The position numbers and the translations under genes were made by a program. Positions 47,072 through 58,106 of a DNA stretch of 64,000 bases are shown in pieces. The DNA is from Periplaneta americana (taxonomy: Eukaryota > Arthropoda > Insecta > Blattodea > Blattidae): the NCBI RefSeq assembly GCF_040183065.1, contig NW_027185499.1:496001-560000 (forward strand). The letters are read 5' to 3'. Positions within the stretch are counted from its first letter, which is position 1, and each line of letters starts with the position of its first letter. Below the pieces are notes generated by a model. That model was given only the letters and a program-made list of their open reading frames with translations. It made no database searches and was not told the origin of the DNA.

Positions 47072-47440
47072 ATATCTTTAATTTAATATATTTAATTAAT
47101 TTATTTATTCTATTTACTTTAATGTATTTTTTATTTCATTTTAGTTTATTTATTTCATTTCATATATTTTATTTATTTTTTATTTCATTTTATTTCACTT
47201 ATTTTATTTTATTTATTCATTTTAATTTAATTTATTTATTTTATTCAATATTTTAATCTAATTTATGTTTTATTTATTTAATATATTTATTTATTTTAAT
47301 TTAATTTATTTACTTATTTTATTTATTTATTTTATTTTTATTTTCTTAAGTTATTTTTTTTTCTTTATTGTGCTAAAACAGCATGTTCGACTACTTAATT
47401 TATTTATTTTATTTCATTTAGTATTTACTTTATTTATTTG

Positions 47441-47493
<53 letters not shown>

Positions 47494-47714
47494 AAATTAC
47501 TTTATCATAATCTATTTAATTTATTTTATTTAATTCAATTAATTAATTTAATTAATTTATTCATGTATTTATTTTATTTATTCATTTTATTTCTTGATTT
47601 ATTTAATTTAGTTAATTAACTGAATTTAATTAAGTAATATATTCATTTTATTTTATTTAATTATTTTAGTTTATTCATTCATTTAATTAATTTAATTAAA
47701 TTTATTTTGTTTAT
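47072..47714. repeat. T-rich satellite with TA microsatellite
   Basis: T-rich satellite continues. It contains a 35-bp LINE 3'-end fragment at 47,354-47,388 and a (TA)n microsatellite at about 47,445-47,491. Confidence 0.85.
47354..47388 (-). mobile_element. Micro-copy of the LINE 3' end
   Basis: T9 is followed by CTTTATTGTGCTAAAACAGC and ATGTTC, the exact reverse complement of the last 26 bases plus tail of the LINE ending at 11,359. Such extreme 5' truncation, or a patch copied during repair, would explain it. Confidence 0.8.
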
Positions 47715-47718
47715 TTAA

Positions 47719-48367
47719 GGCGAGGGAGCACTCAGATTTGTGAAAAAAATGGCCAAAAAATGTATTTTTTGTTTTATGCATATAAAATTACCTTGATGTT
47801 TCAGCTTTCTAAAAATGGTTTCACTTCTGCCCTCCGACCATTTAAAGGTCTTTAAATGGCCGTTTAAATGCCTTGGTGCGTAACACAGGCGTGGGCGTGT
47901 CATCTCCCTGCTACCTGCCAAGCGAGAAGCATGAAAGTAATGTAATTTGTTTGTTATTAATTCATGTTTCCCGCAAAAGGTCAGGTGACAATGTGTGTGG
48001 TAAACCTGCAAGAATGAGGGATATTTCTGTAAGAGTCAGCACTGCAAGAGCAGAGCTTCCAAGTTTGTTTTTGTATAAAAAAGAAACGCTGTTTGTTGTT
48101 GATCGTACTTTCACACGTGTTTCACAGTACCTTCATTGTTCCAGGTTAATTTGGTCGTTATATTAGATTGTAGAGTGTTTATAGTATTTTTGTTTGCTTG
48201 TTTCTGATATAAACTCGTTTTTACAGTTATTTTAGTAGTGTATATAGTGAAGTTATAAAGTTATATAATTTACAAAATCACGTGTAGGTTAGAAATTTTT
48301 TCTATATAGTGTTCATTAGATTTTTACATAGCTTAGGTTTATTTCGAGTGATATATTATAATTTAAA
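47719..48367 (+). other. Kolobok-like element 5' non-coding region
   Basis: 650 bp between the left TIR and the transposase ATG. It presumably holds promoter and 5' UTR. The overlapping short open frames (47,715-48,166) lack recognisable features and run across the TIR on one strand, so they were not called. Confidence 0.5.
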
Positions 48368-50252
48368 ATGGGTAGAATGTCAAAAAAGAAATTAAAAACA
48401 AGATTATTGGTGCACAAGAGGTGGAATAAGAATGATAGGCCTACACCAGACATTGAACCCCAGCCTTCTACTTTAGTTGAAGAAAATAGGCCTACTGTTA
48501 TTCCTATAGCTGCAGCTGATTCACGTCCTTCAGCAAGTTCGAGAAAATTATCAACATTCAATGTAGAGCAAGATAATTTAGGCCTTCTTATAAGTGAGAG
48601 TAAAAGGACAAATAATTATGTGTTATTCCATACAAGTATGTTGGAAAATTTATTTCAAAGTTTGATATGTGTCAAGTGTGGTGCCACAGGTCTGAATACA
48701 GTGGTAGAAGATTTTCAAGGTTTTGCTGCTAATGTAACTGTGAAATGTCCTGCCTGCCAGACATGCTGTGCACAGACATATACAAGCCCTCGTATCTCCT
48801 GTGAATCATCATCTAGACCACCATTTGAGGTAAACAAAAGGGTAGTGTCTGCTTTTTCAGACTTTGGTAGGGGGTATGCAGCCATTGAAAAATTTTGCAT
48901 GTCAATGGGGATGCATGTCATGAGCAAGTCAACTTACAATTCACATTTACAAGATAGGGCAGAAGATGACAAAATATTGCGTCATAATGTTTTAGATATG
49001 GCACATAATGCTGTTCGAAAAGCATATACAGGCCTGAATCAAGATCAGGGTCCTGAAAATGTTGTAGACATAACTGTGTCTTATGATGGAAGCTGGCACA
49101 AAAGAGGCCATATGTCACACTATGGTGTAGGCATAGTTATTGATGTACTGACTGGTCTTGTCATAGATTTTGAGGTACTTTCCACATATTGTGCCACATG
49201 CAGTAACAAGGTAAAAACTCTCAATAAAGACAGTGAGGCATATAAAGAATGGATGCAAAACCATAAAGAAAGTGGTGAATGTGAGGCTAATTATAGTGGG
49301 TCTGCAGGGTCGATGGAGGTGGCAATAGCTGAAGTTCTGTGGAAACGTTCAGTAAATGTATGTGGCATGCGATATGTTACTATGCTCTCCGATGGTGACT
49401 CTAAAGCCTTCAACCATCTACAGTCCCTGAAGGTGTATGGAAACGAAGTAAAGTTACAGAAAGATGAATGTATCAATCATGTATCTAAAAGGCTGGTGAC
49501 AGGATTGAACAATATAGCGAGTGAGTGGAGAGCAAAGCGTGTGACAGTCGGTGGTACTAAAACAGGCAGACTGACAAAGGAAACAATCCTAAAGCTGCAG
49601 CTGTATTATCGGCAGGCAATTAAAAACAATATTCCAAATGTGCAACACATGAAGACTGCAATATATGCCACTCTGTACCATGCAATGTCTACAGATGAAG
49701 AGCCTCAACACTTAAAGTGTCCCGGCGGAGCATCATCATGGTGCTTCTACAATCGTGCTACAGCCAGAGGTGAAATACCACCAAAACATGACAAGACCAC
49801 GATGACAACAGTACTGGATTCCTCAGTAGTAGCTAAAATAATACCTGTGTACCAAAAGCTTGCCAGTAATGAATGAACTTCTTGAAAGGTGCAAGCAAGG
49901 CAAGACACAAAACACCAATGAATGTCTACATAGTGTCATATGGAACTATTGCCCTAAGACTGTTTTTGTGGCAAAAAAGAAAGTGGACATTGCTGTTACT
50001 TCAGCTGTTAGTGTTTTTAACATGGGTTGTGAGGTTAGTGAAAAACTAAAAGAATCTGCAACTGGCTTGGACATGAGTGAGAGTGGAGTGAAACTAAGTG
50101 TGCAACGCGACAAGCGAAGAATTAATCAGAGTGAAGTAACACACAATACTGGACACCGTTCAATTAGGAAAAGGTTGAAGTTCTCTAAAATGGCTTCTCA
50201 ACACCAGAAAAAGAGAGCAGAGGGAACCACATATGGAGCTGGGCAATTCTAA
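48368..50252 (+). pseudogene. Kolobok/Mutator-like transposase with 4-bp frameshift
   Basis: A 502-codon frame (48,368-49,876) is followed by an overlapping frame (49,860-50,252) that carries the rest of the protein, about 620 residues in all. The N-terminus is basic. A cysteine cluster near residues 98-150 (CVKCGATG, CPACQTCC) looks like a zinc ribbon. The catalytic core shows VSYDGSWHKRGH (D near 239), MLSDGDSKAFNH (D near 342) and, after the shift, NTNECLHSVIWNY with the expected glutamate. The break lies at AATGAATGAAC (about 49,868-49,878), where a tandem TGAA duplication (4 bp) puts a stop at 49,876. The C-terminal tail is basic and lysine/arginine rich. One small lesion separates it from an intact gene. 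Confidence 0.85.
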
Positions 50253-50817
50253 GGTAACATATCATGTTAGAAGCATGTTTTATTTCAACGTTATTTTTCT
50301 CCCATTTAAAATTTTTAATATACTGACAACTTCAAATGCCTATTACAAAAGAAGTTGTGACTCGATAGAGTTGAAATTTGCCACACATATAAACGAAAGT
50401 GTAATAAAAATAGTGACATATGCTTTTTTCCAATCTGCATGCAGGAGCTGTGCTATCATTAAAAGAAAATAATAATTATAATAAAATTCATTATTTTTCT
50501 TAAATATGAAAAATAATATTTTTTTTTTAGAAGAAAGAAACATGATAAAACAAAAAGCATATGTCACTTTGTTAGTGCAACTCTTAGGAGTATACAAAAA
50601 AAATTATATTGATTTTCTCCAAAAACCTTTTTTTTAAATAGCAATTTTTATACCTTAATGAATAAATTAATGTAATAATTAATATCTCAAAACCTAATCG
50701 AGATAATCTAATGAAACTTGGTACAGGTGTTTCACTTACAAAATGAATTATGAAGTAAAAATTTCAAATCATTTGGTTAAAAACTATGGAAAATACAAAT
50801 TTCAGTGCTCCGTCGCC
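50253..50817 (+). other. Kolobok-like element 3' non-coding region
   Basis: AT-rich sequence between the transposase stop and the right TIR, with AATAAA-type words near 50,478. Open frames here are short and featureless. Confidence 0.5.
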
Positions 50818-52119
50818 TTAAGTAATTTAATGATATATTTACTTTATTTTTTATTCAAATTATTTAATTTATTTAATTATTTAATTTATTTATTTTATTG
50901 ATTTACTTTATTGATTTAATTTAATTTATTTTCTTTATCTATTTTTTAATTTTATTTATTTTATTTATTTAATGTTATTTATTTACTTTAATTTATTTAT
51001 TCATTTATTTGTTTATTTTATTTTTATTTATTTATTTCATTTAATGTATTTATTTTATCTATTTCATAATTTATTTAATTAATTTCTTTATTTACTTATT
51101 TATTTAATTTATTCAATCAATTGATTTATTAATTTATTTATTTAATTTATTTAGTTTTACTTATTTATTTATTGATTTTTATTAATTAATTTCATTTTAT
51201 TTATTTATTCATTTATTTTTTTAATCTACTTATTTTACTTTATTGATTTATTTATTTGATTTAGTTTATTATTTTTTTATTTTAATTCATTAATTTTATT
51301 TATATATATATTTAAATTATTTAATTTAATTTAAATAATTTTTTATTTTATTTTATTAATTTATTTATTATTTATTGCATTGTATTTATTTAATATAATT
51401 TATTTAGTTTATTTTATTTATTTACTTATTTGTTTATTTATTAATTTTAATTAACTTAATTTATTTATTTAATTTATTTAATTTACTTATTTCATTTATT
51501 TAGTTTATTTATTTAATTTAATTTATTTACTTTATTTTATTTATTTATCTATTTATTTTATTTATTAATTTTTTTATTTTAATTCATTCAATTTTATTTA
51601 TTTATTTAAATTATTTTATTTTATTTATTTAATTCATTTACTTATTTTATTTATTTAATTTAATTTATTTAGTTTATTTCATTTATTTACTTATTTGTTC
51701 AGTTATTTAATTTATTTATTTTATTTTATTTATTTATTTCATTTAAGTTATTTAATATATTTAATTTAATACATTTATTTCATTTTAATTATTTATTTAT
51801 TTACTTATTCATTTATATATTTATTTATATTTAATTTCATTCAATTTTATTTATTGATTTATATTTAATTTTATTTAATTAATTTATTTACATTTAATTT
51901 TATTTATTTATTTATATTTAATTTTGTTTATTTATTTATATTTAATTGTTTTTATTTTATTTATTGATTAATTGATTTATTTATTTATATTTAATTTCAT
52001 TTAATTTATCTATTTTTGCATTTATTTATATTCAATTTTATCTTAATAACCTATTTGTTTATATGTAATTGTGTTAAATTTATTTATTTATATTTAATTT
52101 TATTTAATTGATTTATTGA

Positions 52120-52174
52120 TTTGATTTAATTTCTTCCCGTAACCACTACAGGTTGCCATCGACAAAGAGTACCA
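52120..52174 (-). mobile_element. Micro-copy of the R2-type element 3' end
   Basis: The shared core AACCACTACAGGTTGCCATC with the following 14 bases is identical to 40,876-40,909. The alignment extends about 20 bp leftward with a few differences. It is probably the extreme 3' end of the R2-type element. Confidence 0.65.
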
Positions 52175-52406
52175 CGAGAGACAGACAGACAGACACATAG
52201 ATAGATAGTTTATTTTATTTTAATTTATTTAATTAATTAATTTATTTAATTATTTTATTTTATTCATTTATTTAATTAATTTAATTAAATTTATTTAGTT
52301 TATTTAATCTATTTAATTTAAATTATTTAATTTATTGTATTTATTTCATTTATTTAATTGATTTACTTTATTGATTTAATTTAATTTATTTTATTTATTT
52401 TATTCA

Positions 52407-52472
52407 AATTCACGCCCATGGACCATTATTATGAAATTAGTTTACAATGTTATACTTATCGCATGAGCTAAT
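52407..52472 (+). pseudogene. 66-bp internal fragment identical to the TPGS2-like retrocopy
   Basis: Every one of the 66 bases matches 26,208-26,273, from the codon after the terminal phenylalanine into the 3' UTR (for example CACGCCCATGGACCATTATT). Neither the coding part nor the poly(A) tail is present, and T-rich satellite abuts both ends. It is therefore not an ordinary retroposition event. Confidence 0.9.
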
Positions 52473-52799
52473 TTATTTTATTTATCTATTTTTTTAATTT
52501 AATTTATTTTATTTATTTAATGTTATTTATTTTATTAGTTTAATTTATTTATTTAATTTATTTAATATTATTTATTTATTCATTTATTTGTTTATTTTAT
52601 TTTATTTATTTAATTTAATTTATCTAATTATTTAATTTAATGTATTTATTTTATCTATTTAATAATTTATTTATTTACTTATCTATTTAATTTATTTAAT
52701 TTTATTTAGTTACTTATTTAATTTATTTAATTCAAATTTTTAATTCAATACATTAATTAATATTTTTTATTTTTTTAATTTAATTAATTAATTATTTAG

Positions 52800-52960
52800 A
52801 ACACTTTAAAAATGTGGACATATTGCAGGAACTAAAAATGGATCCTATAGTTAATATTGTTCAACAATATCGACTTCAGTGGAAAAAACATGTCGAAAGG
52901 ATGGATCACACTAGATGGCCTAAACAGATTCTTACTTATGTACCAAGAGGAGTGTCATTT
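52800..52960 (+). pseudogene. RTE-type LINE, extreme C-terminal fragment
   Basis: The frame reads KNVDILQELKMDPIVNIVQQ, then YRLQWKKHVERMDHTRWPKQ and ILTYVPRG. This is the conserved tail of RTE-type ORF2 proteins (pattern I-x2-YR-x2-W-x2-H-x2-RM…RWPK-x-IL-x-YxPRG). The match stops where a SINE begins. Confidence 0.85.
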
Positions 52961-52969
52961 ACAGCAATA

Positions 52970-53165
52970 GTGAATAGCATGTCTGACCTTGAAACGAGAG
53001 GTCCCGGGTTCAAATCCTGTTTGGGACAAGTTAACTGTTTGAAATTTTTTACAGGGTTTTCTCTCAACCCAATAAGAACAAAAGCTGGGTAGCTTTCGGC
53101 GCTGGACTTGTAGCCTACTCATTTCGCTGGCATTACCACCTTCATCTCACTCAGATGCTAGATAA
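52970..53165 (+). mobile_element. tRNA-derived SINE (family A)
   Basis: A B-box-like GGTCCCGGGTTCAAATCC (about 53,001-53,018) is followed by a body with TTTTCTCTCAACCCAATAAG and a tail with CATTACCACCTTCATCTCAC and CTCAGATGCTAGATAAC. The tail recurs in the opposite orientation at the right edge of the window, showing a dispersed family. It inserted into or beside the RTE fragment. Confidence 0.8.
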
Positions 53166-53447
53166 CGATCACATCTTCAATTAAAAGTTATTTATTATTT
53201 TTTATTGTAATTATTTACAAGACTATAAACAGTGAGTTCATTATGTCCCTTTTCACACTGCGTATTGTGATATTTCTCTCTGTGATATTAACATTTTATA
53301 TAATGAAAAATAAAATTAGTTAGAATCAGTGTCTGCAGCTTCACGCACGTGCTGGTCCCTTTCAATTGGTTTCGGGGACTTTAAATTGTTACAGCACCAA
53401 AATAAGTACGGATTTAGAAAACTGGAACATTGCTCTTGAATGTCGCT
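53166..53447. other. Intergenic, nothing recognised
   Basis: Mixed AT-rich sequence with no coding frame, repeat or RNA signature that I can support. Confidence 0.4.
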
Positions 53448-53700
53448 TCATGTGTGCAAAGAATACTGTGATGAAACCGACGGCTTTATGTGACAATCAA
53501 TTGTACAAAACCACAAGACTCTGAACATCATCTCCTTCAAGCTGCTGGTGCATGGTGATGTGGTAAGGAACCCTCCACACCGTTGTCTGACTAATATCAG
53601 ATTCCCTAGCAATTCTCCTGGTCGAGTCGTGAGGATTGACAAGAATGGCAGCAATGACATCAGCAGATCTCTCGTCTGTCACATCTATTTTGACTGGTTA
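53448..53700 (-). pseudogene. Mariner-type transposase N-terminal HTH fragment
   Basis: The minus-strand frame reads SADVIAAILVNPHDSTRRIA, then RESDISQTTVWR and PYHITMHQQLEGDD. This is the second helix-turn-helix seen in mariner/Tc3-like transposases and DUF4817-type insect proteins (pattern NPxxSTRxIARExxISxxTVWRI). The catalytic domain is missing and the downstream frame is broken. Confidence 0.75.
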
Positions 53701-53719
53701 GGCTGCAGCTGTCCAGTTG

Positions 53720-54022
53720 CTGTACATGAAAGTATGCTACTTTGTATTGTATATATTTGTATAGTTTTGGTCGATGAATTGTATATGCTTTAAATTGAAT
53801 AGTAATCTATATAGCTCTACTGATAAATTGTTTGTATTTGTAATTTGAAGTAGTTTGCATGATATGTATTATCAATTTCTGTATATCACAACTGGTTGAA
53901 TTGTTTATGCCTTAAATTTAATTAACTTGTTTTGTATTATACATATAGCTCAACTGATGAATGATCGTTCGCGTTTGTAAATTTAATAATCTGATTGGCT
54001 ATGTATTGTATACTTTTAGTAG
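53720..54022. repeat. Degenerate tandem repeat upstream of SINE B
   Basis: Blocks containing AGCTC(A/T)ACTGATRAAT…GTATTTGTAA / TTGTAAATTTAATA recur about 135 bp apart (near 53,812 and 53,947). Each contains TGTATTGTATA-like words. This is probably part of a larger mobile element. No coding capacity is apparent. Confidence 0.4.
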
Positions 54023-54531
54023 AGCCACCGATGTAGCTCAGTCGGCAGACTCGCTGGGCTGCTGATCTGGAGCTGCGTTCGGGCTTGGGTTGGATCCCCC
54101 TTTGGTCTTTGGTTTCTTCCGAGGTTTTCCCCAGCTGTGGGACTGAAGCTGGAAGGTCTATGGCGAGTCTATGGCGAGTCCTTGGCATCAACCCCTTTGA
54201 TTTGATTACCTGGTTGGGTTTTTCCGAGGTTTCCCCCAACAAAAGGCAACTGCCGGGTAATATTTTGGCGAGTCCTCGGACCTCATCTCATCTCACTACA
54301 TCTCGCCAAAATGTAAATGTAAAAAAAAAAAAAAAAAAAAATGTAAAAAAAAATTAAAAAATTGTACACAATTGTAAAAATTGTAGAAAATTACTAAATT
54401 GTAAAACTATAAAAATTTGTAGAAATTGTAATTGTAATATTGTAAAATGTTGACTTGTTCCACATTTTAAAGCTTCATTGCTCATGTAAGATCTATGGAA
54501 TAAAATAAATGAATGAATGAATGAATGAATG
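54023..54531 (+). mobile_element. tRNA-derived SINE (family B) with LINE-like tail
   Basis: The head has an A-box-like GTAGCTCAGTCGGCAGA (54,033) and a B-box-like GGGCTTGGGTTGGATCCC (about 54,081-54,098). The body contains two copies of TTCCGAGGTTT(T/C)CCCC (near 54,116 and 54,222) and repeated TGGCGAGTC. After an A-rich linker the 3' end reads CATGTAAGATCTATGGAATA and then (TGAA)n at 54,509-54,531, the style of a LINE 3' end whose machinery the SINE would borrow. The boundary between SINE body and tail is inferred. Confidence 0.75.
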
Positions 54532-55139
54532 GAGCACAAGACTGACGAGCACTTTGCGGTTATAGACGCTGGGCAGCCCGGAAGCTTCTACGAGATTCGC
54601 CCACTATCACCAACATAACAAAACCTTCTTGAGTTGTGTAAACCATTACTGTTTGTAGTACGTAGTAGGTATTTGTAATCATTCTTAACTTTTAGATATT
54701 TATTTTATTAGTCACAAAAGTAATTGCATAACTTGAAAAATGTACTTACGTAGGTACAGAGAAAACAAAATACTTTCTTCTTAATGTAGGCCTACATTGT
54801 TGGGCAATTCCATCTGAGCTTATTACCTAGCTAAGTGCACTGGCCGTACTGTATTGTGGTGACTAAAGGAAATGCTGCTGTGCGAGCAAAGGGACGGGGT
54901 AGTTTACTTGTATTCACCCCTTGATGGTGCTGCCGGCCACCAGGTAATTGTGCGTGTGTAGGCCTACTGTGTTAACATTAAATGAAATAATCTTGTTTAT
55001 ATTTTCTTCTTGTAACATTTCTCAATATTAATGATTACCTTCTCGTACGTTTCCTTATAGGAAGATCAGGAATTGGTAAAAACGTTTCTTACGTACGAAA
55101 GTTGTTTGTTTTCAAGAGCTCTATCAAATGCTATGCTAT
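54532..55139. other. Intergenic, nothing recognised
   Basis: Mixed sequence without a supported gene. Short T/A-rich and GGCCTAC-containing stretches only. Confidence 0.4.
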
Positions 55140-55333
55140 TTGACCCAACTCCCATTTGAAATTTGAAAGTGATACGCCACTGACCCTACTTCCTGTTAGG
55201 GCTGATTGGTGAAATCAAGCTCAAGTGAAAGTTCACATATGGTTTAGTTTAAACATTTTTGTCTCGGAAAATTTTAATGCACTAGTTTTCGAAATAAATT
55301 ACTGTTACGGGTGGTCTGAATCACCCTGTATAG
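55140..55333. mobile_element. Possible DNA-transposon end (TATACAGGGTG-type terminus)
   Basis: The stretch ends GAATCACCCTGTATA, the reverse of the TATACAGGGTGATTC terminus common among insect TIR elements. It contains the inverted pair GGGTG/CACCC around GTCTGAAT. No matching opposite end was found within the neighbouring kilobases, so this may be a fragment. Confidence 0.35.
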
Positions 55334-58049
55334 GCCTAAGTATATTTTAATACTAAACATGTTTCTCTATCCCAAAACATTGCATTCATTACATGAATTT
55401 TGATCCCTTCTACAAGAGTAAAAATTAAAGAATATTTTTAAATAGCATAATTCTGAAAGAAGAATGTATGATGTAATGTGGAAGAATAAATTAAGCGAGT
55501 CTGATTAAATTTACGTACTGTAGCAGAAGAAATTAAAATTAACGAAAGAATACAATTTAAAGACGAAATACCAATAATACCAGCACTGTACTCGTGGGAC
55601 TACAGATCCAAATTTCTATGACTAGAAATTGTAAATCCTTAATTGTATTACATTACATTACTTCTACTCACTGTTATGCATAATGTGATTTTATAGCAGT
55701 GAAAAAGCTGAAAAAGTAATAAACTTTGGAAATCTAGTTCTAAATCTGTTGAATTCTACCAAACTCTAGCAAAGTCACATAAAATAATCAGTAATCGACT
55801 TATTAGTTCGCATTTCTAGTTACATTAGTCATCCAAATTAATCTGAATTAAAATGAAAAGTTTACAAGTAAATATGATGAAAGTACAATAATAATTTTTG
55901 TGCGAGATCGTGCATATTTGCTTGGTATCCGCACAAAACCAATCCACGGAAAGTCTAAAATTCCACATTCAGTATTCCCAACCTCACACACATAACAATT
56001 TCCCTCTTCTTACCGCTTAAGTGACATATTGATTTTACTGCTTTAGGCTTTTAACATATTATTTTTAGAGACGTTCAATATAGTAATAATTATAAATTGG
56101 AAACTTACCACTGCAATTTCACCTAAATTGCACTGTTAATTATTTTTTTTAAATATTTACAAAAATTAAGTAAACTCTACAACTCCACTAAAGTTACTGC
56201 ATTCGTGATGCATTAAGGAAGCCGTGAAAAAATCAACAAGATTCCAGACTCATCATAGACTGGGGGAAAAAAAAAGACATGTATATCACGGCCTGCTGGA
56301 GTATAGTAAACACAGAAAACATTTTAAAGCAACAATGTTGAAGATAGATATTTTTGTTTTGTAAATTTGCCGTCATTGAACAGAAACCAAGATGGAGATT
56401 TCATTGCAACTAATTAGAAATTCCTCTTTCAGGTATGTAATAAACGATCTTCGCACAAAATAATGTACGATACACGAGCGGTATGTTTACTTTCAATTCT
56501 CGGAAATTCTCGGAAACTTTTCCTTGAACATGAAAACTTCAACATACCGCTCTTGTAACGCATATTACTGTTACAGTCCATATGTACATTATTCTTAATA
56601 AAGCAGTCTGCATTGTTACATAATCAACATCACACATCATACATCCACTGGTTTAGTTGCACGTGAACGCATCACAATGCCATTCCGAAAAATAAAAGTG
56701 TATGCATATCGAATGTGAGGATGCCAAACTTGACACCCAGTACGAGTTCATTTGGTGATTGCAAAATTGATCAGGATAGCTCCTGTAAATATTTCTTCCA
56801 ACTAAATCACTGCATGCTTCAATACATACTGGTATTGTAATGCAGACATTTCAATTCGCACTCCCAGTACCTCGAAAATTGTGATTTGTGTATTTCCTAG
56901 TAAAATACTGCTGTAAAATACTTGAACAAACAGGCACCAAAACCTTTGATAATCTACTATTTCGTTATTAGAATTTCATACTTCCAACTAGTAAAACAGC
57001 GTTGGAAATAATTTACAAAACTAATATGTGATTTTCGACACACGACAATATTTCACTAGATGTGTGAATTACAATATGATGTACATTAGCAACACCTTTT
57101 CCAGTCTTTATCTAAGCGAATTCAACGTTTCTCTTACTGGTATGAAATTTAGTGCATCTTTTCCAAAAATATAATATTTTCAAAAAGAGGAATGTGTGTG
57201 AAGAAAACTATGAATCACTATATTACTGAGATAATGTATTAATCAGACAGCACAGAGCATTTTACTGAACGTTAAGCATATGTCAGTTGCAGGGGGTCTC
57301 TCCCTCTGCATGCCGAGGAACATGACGTCTTGTCACTGTGTAGGGACCGAAAATCCGCTGTCTGGTCACGACATACAGACGGAATGATCAAATGATATGA
57401 AATCTAAAAATATTATAACAGTTATAATGAGAATTGATGTGAATGAAATTAATAATGTATAGTCAGTGGCGACTTGCTTTATTGAACATATAGCAGAGCA
57501 TCATCTCCTTAAATCGAATCAATCTTACTAATGTTAATAGAATACACACCAATTTATGCTACACATTACGTAAGTCTTTGAAAGACACTAGAAGAGCAAG
57601 TGCAATTGTGTAGTTCTCTCAGAGGCTCAGTTCAAATGTGCCATATTCTTCTATTCCAGTCCCTAAGCAGAACAGAATGAATGTTACCTACTGACATTAA
57701 GCGGATGATGATTCAACACCAGACATTTAATTCCTTGGTCATGTTAGGATGGCACCAGACCAACATAAGATAAAGAATACATTCCAGGTTATTGTGCAAC
57801 TAGTTCAGAGTTGATATCCATAGTGATATTCCCCAGATACAGCGAAAAAAACAAACACAATAATAATGATAATAATAATATGAATTTATTTTTGTCGCTG
57901 ATATGGTACACAGGCATTGAGTACAACAGGTTCCTGAATAAGGATTGCAGCTGTTTGAGTTTTAAAATTTCTAATTGTTCAACAAGAGTTCGCAAAACAA
58001 TCCAAACTATTGAAATTATGAATTGGATATATACAAATTGTCGTTTTTC

Positions 58050-58051
<2 letters not shown>
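55334..58051. other. Intergenic, no gene recognised
   Basis: 2.7 kb of AT-rich, non-repetitive-looking DNA. The longest open frames are below about 115 codons and overlap the microsatellite at the right end. No splice-bounded conserved exon was recognised on either strand. Confidence 0.4.

Positions 58052-58106
<55 letters not shown>
58052..58106. repeat. (TTA)n microsatellite
   Basis: About 18 perfect TTA repeats immediately before a dispersed repeat. Poly-isoleucine and poly-asparagine open frames here come from the microsatellite. Confidence 0.95.

Larger units (their letters stand above)
47719..50817 (+). mobile_element. Kolobok-like DNA transposon (TTAA target duplication)
   Basis: The ends are inverted: left GGCGAGGGAGCACTCAGATTT (with its neighbouring bases) and right, in reverse complement, GGCGACGGAGCACTGAAATTT. 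TTAA flanks both (47,715-47,718 and 50,818-50,821). A TTAA duplication together with a Mutator-like-domain transposase fits the Kolobok superfamily; piggyBac also uses TTAA, but its transposase is different. The 3.1-kb length with one transposase gene is complete. It sits in the T-rich satellite. The superfamily name is recalled knowledge, while the TIR and TSD are directly visible. Confidence 0.85.
50822..52795. repeat. T-rich satellite, right arm (segment 3)
   Basis: 2 kb of TTTATTTA/TTTAATTTA words. Two foreign micro-insertions lie inside, at 52,120-52,174 and 52,407-52,472, plus a short GACA/GATA microsatellite at 52,178-52,208. No genes are seen. Confidence 0.88.

Noticed and set aside
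47715..48166. Open frames at the left end of the Kolobok-like element
   Set aside because: They overlap the TIR or lie antisense, with no domain and no codon signal; more likely UTR.
34826..54098. Functional tRNA genes at several tRNA-like sequences
   Set aside because: A- and B-box-like words are present, but acceptor and T stems do not pair properly, and each lies in a mobile-element context.
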